64,000 bases of DNA from the NCBI RefSeq assembly GCF_023217965.1, contig NZ_JALPSC010000002.1, forward strand, positions 310,001 to 374,000, given 5' to 3'. Source of the stretch: Prevotella sp. E13-27. Its GTDB lineage: Bacteria > Bacteroidota > Bacteroidia > Bacteroidales > Bacteroidaceae. A program made the translations under genes and the position numbers. The notes under the pieces are model-generated. The model did not search any database. It was not told the DNA's origin and was given only the letters and a program-made list of their open reading frames with translations. How positions within the stretch are numbered: the stretch's first letter is position 1; every line of letters begins with the position of its first letter. Below, in pieces: positions 61,150-64,000 of the stretch.

Positions 61150-63096
61150 TTATCTTATTACAAAGTTGGTTACAGGTTGGTTTTTCTCATCGAGGAAGCG
61201 CACGCACATGTCGCTAAGACCAGGACCGTTTACCACGGCACAGCGAAGCACGTTGCGACCTTTCTTCAGATTAATGCGACGTGATGTGCCATCGTCTTCC
61301 ACCATGCGGCGGTCGCCTTCGAGAAGAAGCACCTCATCATCGTTGAGCCACCACATGGAAGCACCATTGGAACCGGCTGCCAGGCGAACATTGTTTATCG
61401 CTTCGTCGCAGTCGATGATGGTCTCGCACCAGAAGAACGAACCGTAGGTCTGTTTGCCATATCTCTCGGCAAAGCGGAAAAGCTTCATGTTGTAGTTCTC
61501 GCTTTCGAGGGTGTACCACTTGGCTTTCTTCTGCTTTGGCAGTTTTGCCAGTTCGGTAGCAAACTTGTCGCGAAGCCATGTGTTAGTAAAGACAACATTT
61601 GAACGCACGTCAACTGCTATAGGTTCCATGAGGCGCCAACGGCGGATAAATCCATTTTCATCGGGTCGAGAAGTAGGCTCGTTGCTGCCAACAAGTGAGA
61701 AATACTTGGGGCGGTTCTTGAACTGCAACCAGTCAATAGACACTCCTTCGCCCTCAGCTGTGATGCAGAGGTTGGCTATACCTTTAGGTACAAAGTTGAG
61801 ATCTGAGGTGAGTGTCATCCACTGGCCTCTATGGTCGCGACGGAATGGCGTAGGCACGCCTGGTCTTGTGGTCTCACTGAGAACGGTCATCTTCAGACGA
61901 GCAATAATCTTTCCCTTCGCATTCTTCTCGCGAACGCAGAACTCGGTGTTTGCATTTGCCTTAGCACTCAAAACAAGATAGCCGTTGTCAATACAGCTGA
62001 AGTCAATGTCGTTGTAGATTACCCAACTGCCTTTCTTCATGAGGTTGACGCATGCTCCATTGGTGTAGTTCGTGGTATCTGTATATTCCGTTGTAACATC
62101 CTTTGATGCTGTGCTGTAGCGGTCTATGTCAATCTTCTCTGTGGCTTTGTTTATGCCAACACCACGCATGGTCTCTTTCACTTCCTTGATAGTTCCGTCA
62201 GCATTGAACTGAACTCGCTCTATACATACAGAGCGACGCTTGTCATCGCGGGGAGAGAAGAAGTTTGTGTGGTAGAACAGATACCACTGTCCCTTATATT
62301 CCACAAAGCTATGATGATTGGTCCAGCATCCGTTGGGGTGCTCAGCCATGATGATGCCTTTGAAGTCCCAAGGACCAAGGGGCGATTTCGACATAGCATA
62401 GGCAAGGGTTTCAGTGGGGTTGTCGCCATCAACGCCTTTCTTTCCTCGAACCCAAGGAAATGTGAGGTAGTACCAGTCGCCACGCTTGAAGGCAAAAGGA
62501 CCTTCCTTGAAACCTTCAGGCAGACCTTCCATCATCTTCGCCTCGCCGTCAAGCTCTTTCATGTTGCCTTTCAATTTGGCACCACGGATGCCCATGCCAC
62601 TCCAGTAGAGATAGGCTTGGTCGCCATCAGTCAAGCAGCAGGGGTCTATGCCCATGACACCCTTTATGGCTTCCGGCTCACAACGGAACGGACCTTCAGG
62701 ACGCTCAGCTGTAGCAACGCCGATGGCAAAGCCGCGACCTTCTTTTGGCGCATTGGGGAAATAGAAATAGTATTTACCGTTCTTCTCCACACAGTCAGGA
62801 GCCCACATGGAGTAGGCGTTAGGTTTTCCCCAGGGAACAGAGTTCTGGTCAATAATCATACCGTGGTCTGTCCACTCCGTGAGGTTCTCTGACGAGAAGA
62901 CGTGGTAGTCTGCCATGCAGAACCAGTCCTTACGCTGACCTTCAGGAGGAGTGATGTCGTGGGAGGGATAGAGATATACCTTGCCGTTGAACACACGTGC
63001 TGTGGGGTCGGCAGTAAATTGGTTTTTGATAATTGGGTTTTGTGCAGCAGCAAACAGCGGAATGGCAAGCAGCGCACAGGTTAGTTCTTTTTTCAT
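61150..63096 (-). CDS. Secreted GH43 enzyme with CBM6-like and jelly-roll modules
   Basis: A 648-residue exported enzyme (signal ending LFAAAQ). It has QFTADPTARVFNGKVYLYPS (base Asp), MWAPDCVEKNGKYYFYFPNA, VMGIDPCCLTDGDQAYLYW (second Asp) and GFKEGPFAFKRGDWYYLTF (acid Glu). Residues about 340-460 resemble CBM6 (FCVREKNAKGKIIARL, GEGVSIDWLQFKN). The last 130 residues form a jelly-roll domain like those attached to other glycosidases (NGASMWWLNDDEVLLLEG, GRNVLRCAVVNGPG). First gene of the operon with a -7 element at 63128-63135. Arabinofuranosidase or xylosidase activity is likely. Confidence 0.9.
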   Translation of the reverse strand: MKKELTCALLAIPLFAAAQNPIIKNQFTADPTARVFNGKVYLYPSHDITPPEGQRKDWFCMADYHVFSSENLTEWTDHGMIIDQNSVPWGKPNAYSMWAPDCVEKNGKYYFYFPNAPKEGRGFAIGVATAERPEGPFRCEPEAIKGVMGIDPCCLTDGDQAYLYWSGMGIRGAKLKGNMKELDGEAKMMEGLPEGFKEGPFAFKRGDWYYLTFPWVRGKKGVDGDNPTETLAYAMSKSPLGPWDFKGIIMAEHPNGCWTNHHSFVEYKGQWYLFYHTNFFSPRDDKRRSVCIERVQFNADGTIKEVKETMRGVGINKATEKIDIDRYSTASKDVTTEYTDTTNYTNGACVNLMKKGSWVIYNDIDFSCIDNGYLVLSAKANANTEFCVREKNAKGKIIARLKMTVLSETTRPGVPTPFRRDHRGQWMTLTSDLNFVPKGIANLCITAEGEGVSIDWLQFKNRPKYFSLVGSNEPTSRPDENGFIRRWRLMEPIAVDVRSNVVFTNTWLRDKFATELAKLPKQKKAKWYTLESENYNMKLFRFAERYGKQTYGSFFWCETIIDCDEAINNVRLAAGSNGASMWWLNDDEVLLLEGDRRMVEDDGTSRRINLKKGRNVLRCAVVNGPGLSDMCVRFLDEKNQPVTNFVIR

Positions 63097-63127
63097 ACTA
63101 ATGGTTATAGTAGGTTGTTATTGATTG

Positions 63128-63135
63128 CAAAATTA
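63128..63135 (-). promoter_or_regulatory. -7 element for the three-GH43 operon
   Basis: TAATTTTG on the minus strand, 32 bases before the start. Confidence 0.7.
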
Positions 63136-63242
63136 ATAATAATAAGTTGTATTACAATAATATAAAAGGCGGTTGTTTCCGCAATGTAACGTAGTCAAAA
63201 GCATATGCAACAAATTTACAACAACGAGTTCTGTTAAAATCG

Positions 63243-63250
63243 TAACTTTG
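63243..63250 (+). promoter_or_regulatory. -7 element for the GH3 gene
   Basis: TAACTTTG, 33 bases before the start. Confidence 0.7.
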
Positions 63251-63282
63251 CAGCAAAATACCAATTAATATAAAAACAACCT

Positions 63283-64000
63283 ATGAAGCGTTTCTTATTT
63301 AGTTTGATTCTTGCAGGAGGATGCTGCGCTGTCAGCATGGCTCAGATGCTGCCTTATCAGAACCCTTCACTCTCAGCAAGAGAGCGTGCTAAGGATTTAT
63401 GTTCACGCCTGACATTAGAGGAGAAAGCAAAGTTGATGCTCGACGAGAGTCCTGCTATTCCACGCATGGGAATAAAGAAATTCTTCTGGTGGAGCGAAGC
63501 ATTGCATGGAGCTGCCAACATGGGCAACGTGACTGTATTCCCAGAGCCTGTTGCAATGGCGGCATCGTTCGATCCAGACTTGCTCTACAAGTGTTTCGAT
63601 GTGGCATCAACAGAGTTCCGCGCACAGTATAATCATCGCATGTATGACCTTAAGGGTGAGGACGAAAAGTTCCACAGCCTCTCTGTATGGACTCCTAATG
63701 TGAATATATTCCGTGACCCGCGATGGGGCAGGGGACAGGAGACTTATGGTGAAGACCCCTATCTGACAAGTGTTATGGGACTACAGGTGGTTCGTGGATT
63801 GCAGGGACCAGAAGATGCAAAGTATCGCAAGCTCTGGGCTTGTGCTAAGCACTATGCCGTTCACAGCGGACCAGAATATACTCGCCATACTGCAAACCTC
63901 AACAATGTGTCGCCACGAGATATGTGGGAGACTTACATGCCTGCGTTTAAGGAACTGGTGCAGAAAGGCAAGGTGCGCGAGGTTATGTGTGCCTATCAGC
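63283..64000 (+). CDS. Secreted GH3-family glycosidase, N-terminal part
   Basis: The first 239 residues of a gene cut by the window end. A signal peptide ends near VSMAQ, followed by LSARERAKDLCSRLTLEEKA, WWSEALHGAA, FPEPVAMAASFD, TPNVNIFRDPRWGRGQETYG and KHYAVHSGPE. These are the N-terminal (beta/alpha)8 domain motifs of GH3 beta-glucosidases and beta-xylosidases; the nucleophile Asp lies beyond the window. The WWSEALHG form and the long RWGRGQETYGEDPYL segment are typical of xylosidase/arabinosidase-type members. Divergent from the GH43 operon; likely part of the same side-chain degradation set. Confidence 0.93.
   Translation, partial: MKRFLFSLILAGGCCAVSMAQMLPYQNPSLSARERAKDLCSRLTLEEKAKLMLDESPAIPRMGIKKFFWWSEALHGAANMGNVTVFPEPVAMAASFDPDLLYKCFDVASTEFRAQYNHRMYDLKGEDEKFHSLSVWTPNVNIFRDPRWGRGQETYGEDPYLTSVMGLQVVRGLQGPEDAKYRKLWACAKHYAVHSGPEYTRHTANLNNVSPRDMWETYMPAFKELVQKGKVREVMCAYQ

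Overview
The window reads as chromosome of a gut or rumen member of the Bacteroidetes, most like Prevotella and its relatives. Three things point there: SusC/SusD-type polysaccharide utilisation genes, many lipoproteins and short conserved C-terminal secretion-type tails, and promoters that follow the Bacteroidetes pattern (a TAnnTTTG element at -7, often with TTTG about 19 bases upstream). Several such promoters decide start codons that differ from the longest open frame.

Layout. 1-8.4 kb: the end of groEL, an intact ISL3-family insertion sequence with perfect ends and an 8-bp target duplication, a lipoprotein, a large ABC-2 transporter, and a sugar kinase fused to a RapZ-type C-terminal domain. 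8.5-14.2 kb: a minus-strand glycogen/alpha-glucan operon (debranching enzyme, GT4 glucosyltransferase, GH57 enzyme) divergent from a Crp/Fnr regulator. 14.3-25.9 kb: a two-repeat lipoprotein, a lipid kinase-like protein, miaA, then a 6.2-kb foreign-looking block (SusR-like regulator plus GH31 enzyme, flanked by broken genes). This block lies between two 444-bp copies of the gap-miaA junction, followed by gap and mscL. 26-35.8 kb: a Sel1-like protein, a SulP anion transporter, a His-rich zinc/cadmium P-type ATPase under two palindromic operators, guaA, a FISUMP-type lipoprotein with a highly structured leader, a MurU-like nucleotidyltransferase preceded by an overlooked 28-residue membrane peptide, and an AEC permease.

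35.8-64 kb: a pectin/arabinan degradation region. It holds pectate lyase PL1, a DUF5123-type lipoprotein with SusD and SusC, a 1601-residue pectin methylesterase (CE8), a GH43 enzyme, an unknown secreted protein, an operon of three more GH43 enzymes, and the start of a GH3 enzyme. Together these would de-esterify and cleave homogalacturonan, strip arabinan side chains and import the products. No dedicated hybrid two-component regulator is inside the window.

The most unusual stretch is 49.9-54.0 kb, where a three-gene cassette interrupts the pectin region. It encodes a primase-helicase-like protein with a DxD motif and a P-loop, plus two proteins I do not recognise. It is bracketed by near-identical 35-bp direct repeats and a perfect 23-bp inverted repeat, and it holds a series of GGAA words spaced 10-11 bp apart just upstream of the primase promoter. 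It may be a compact integrated replicon or satellite. Related heptamer repeats are also inserted in frame inside guaA and a GH43 gene, so the bracketing repeats could instead be a dispersed repeat family.
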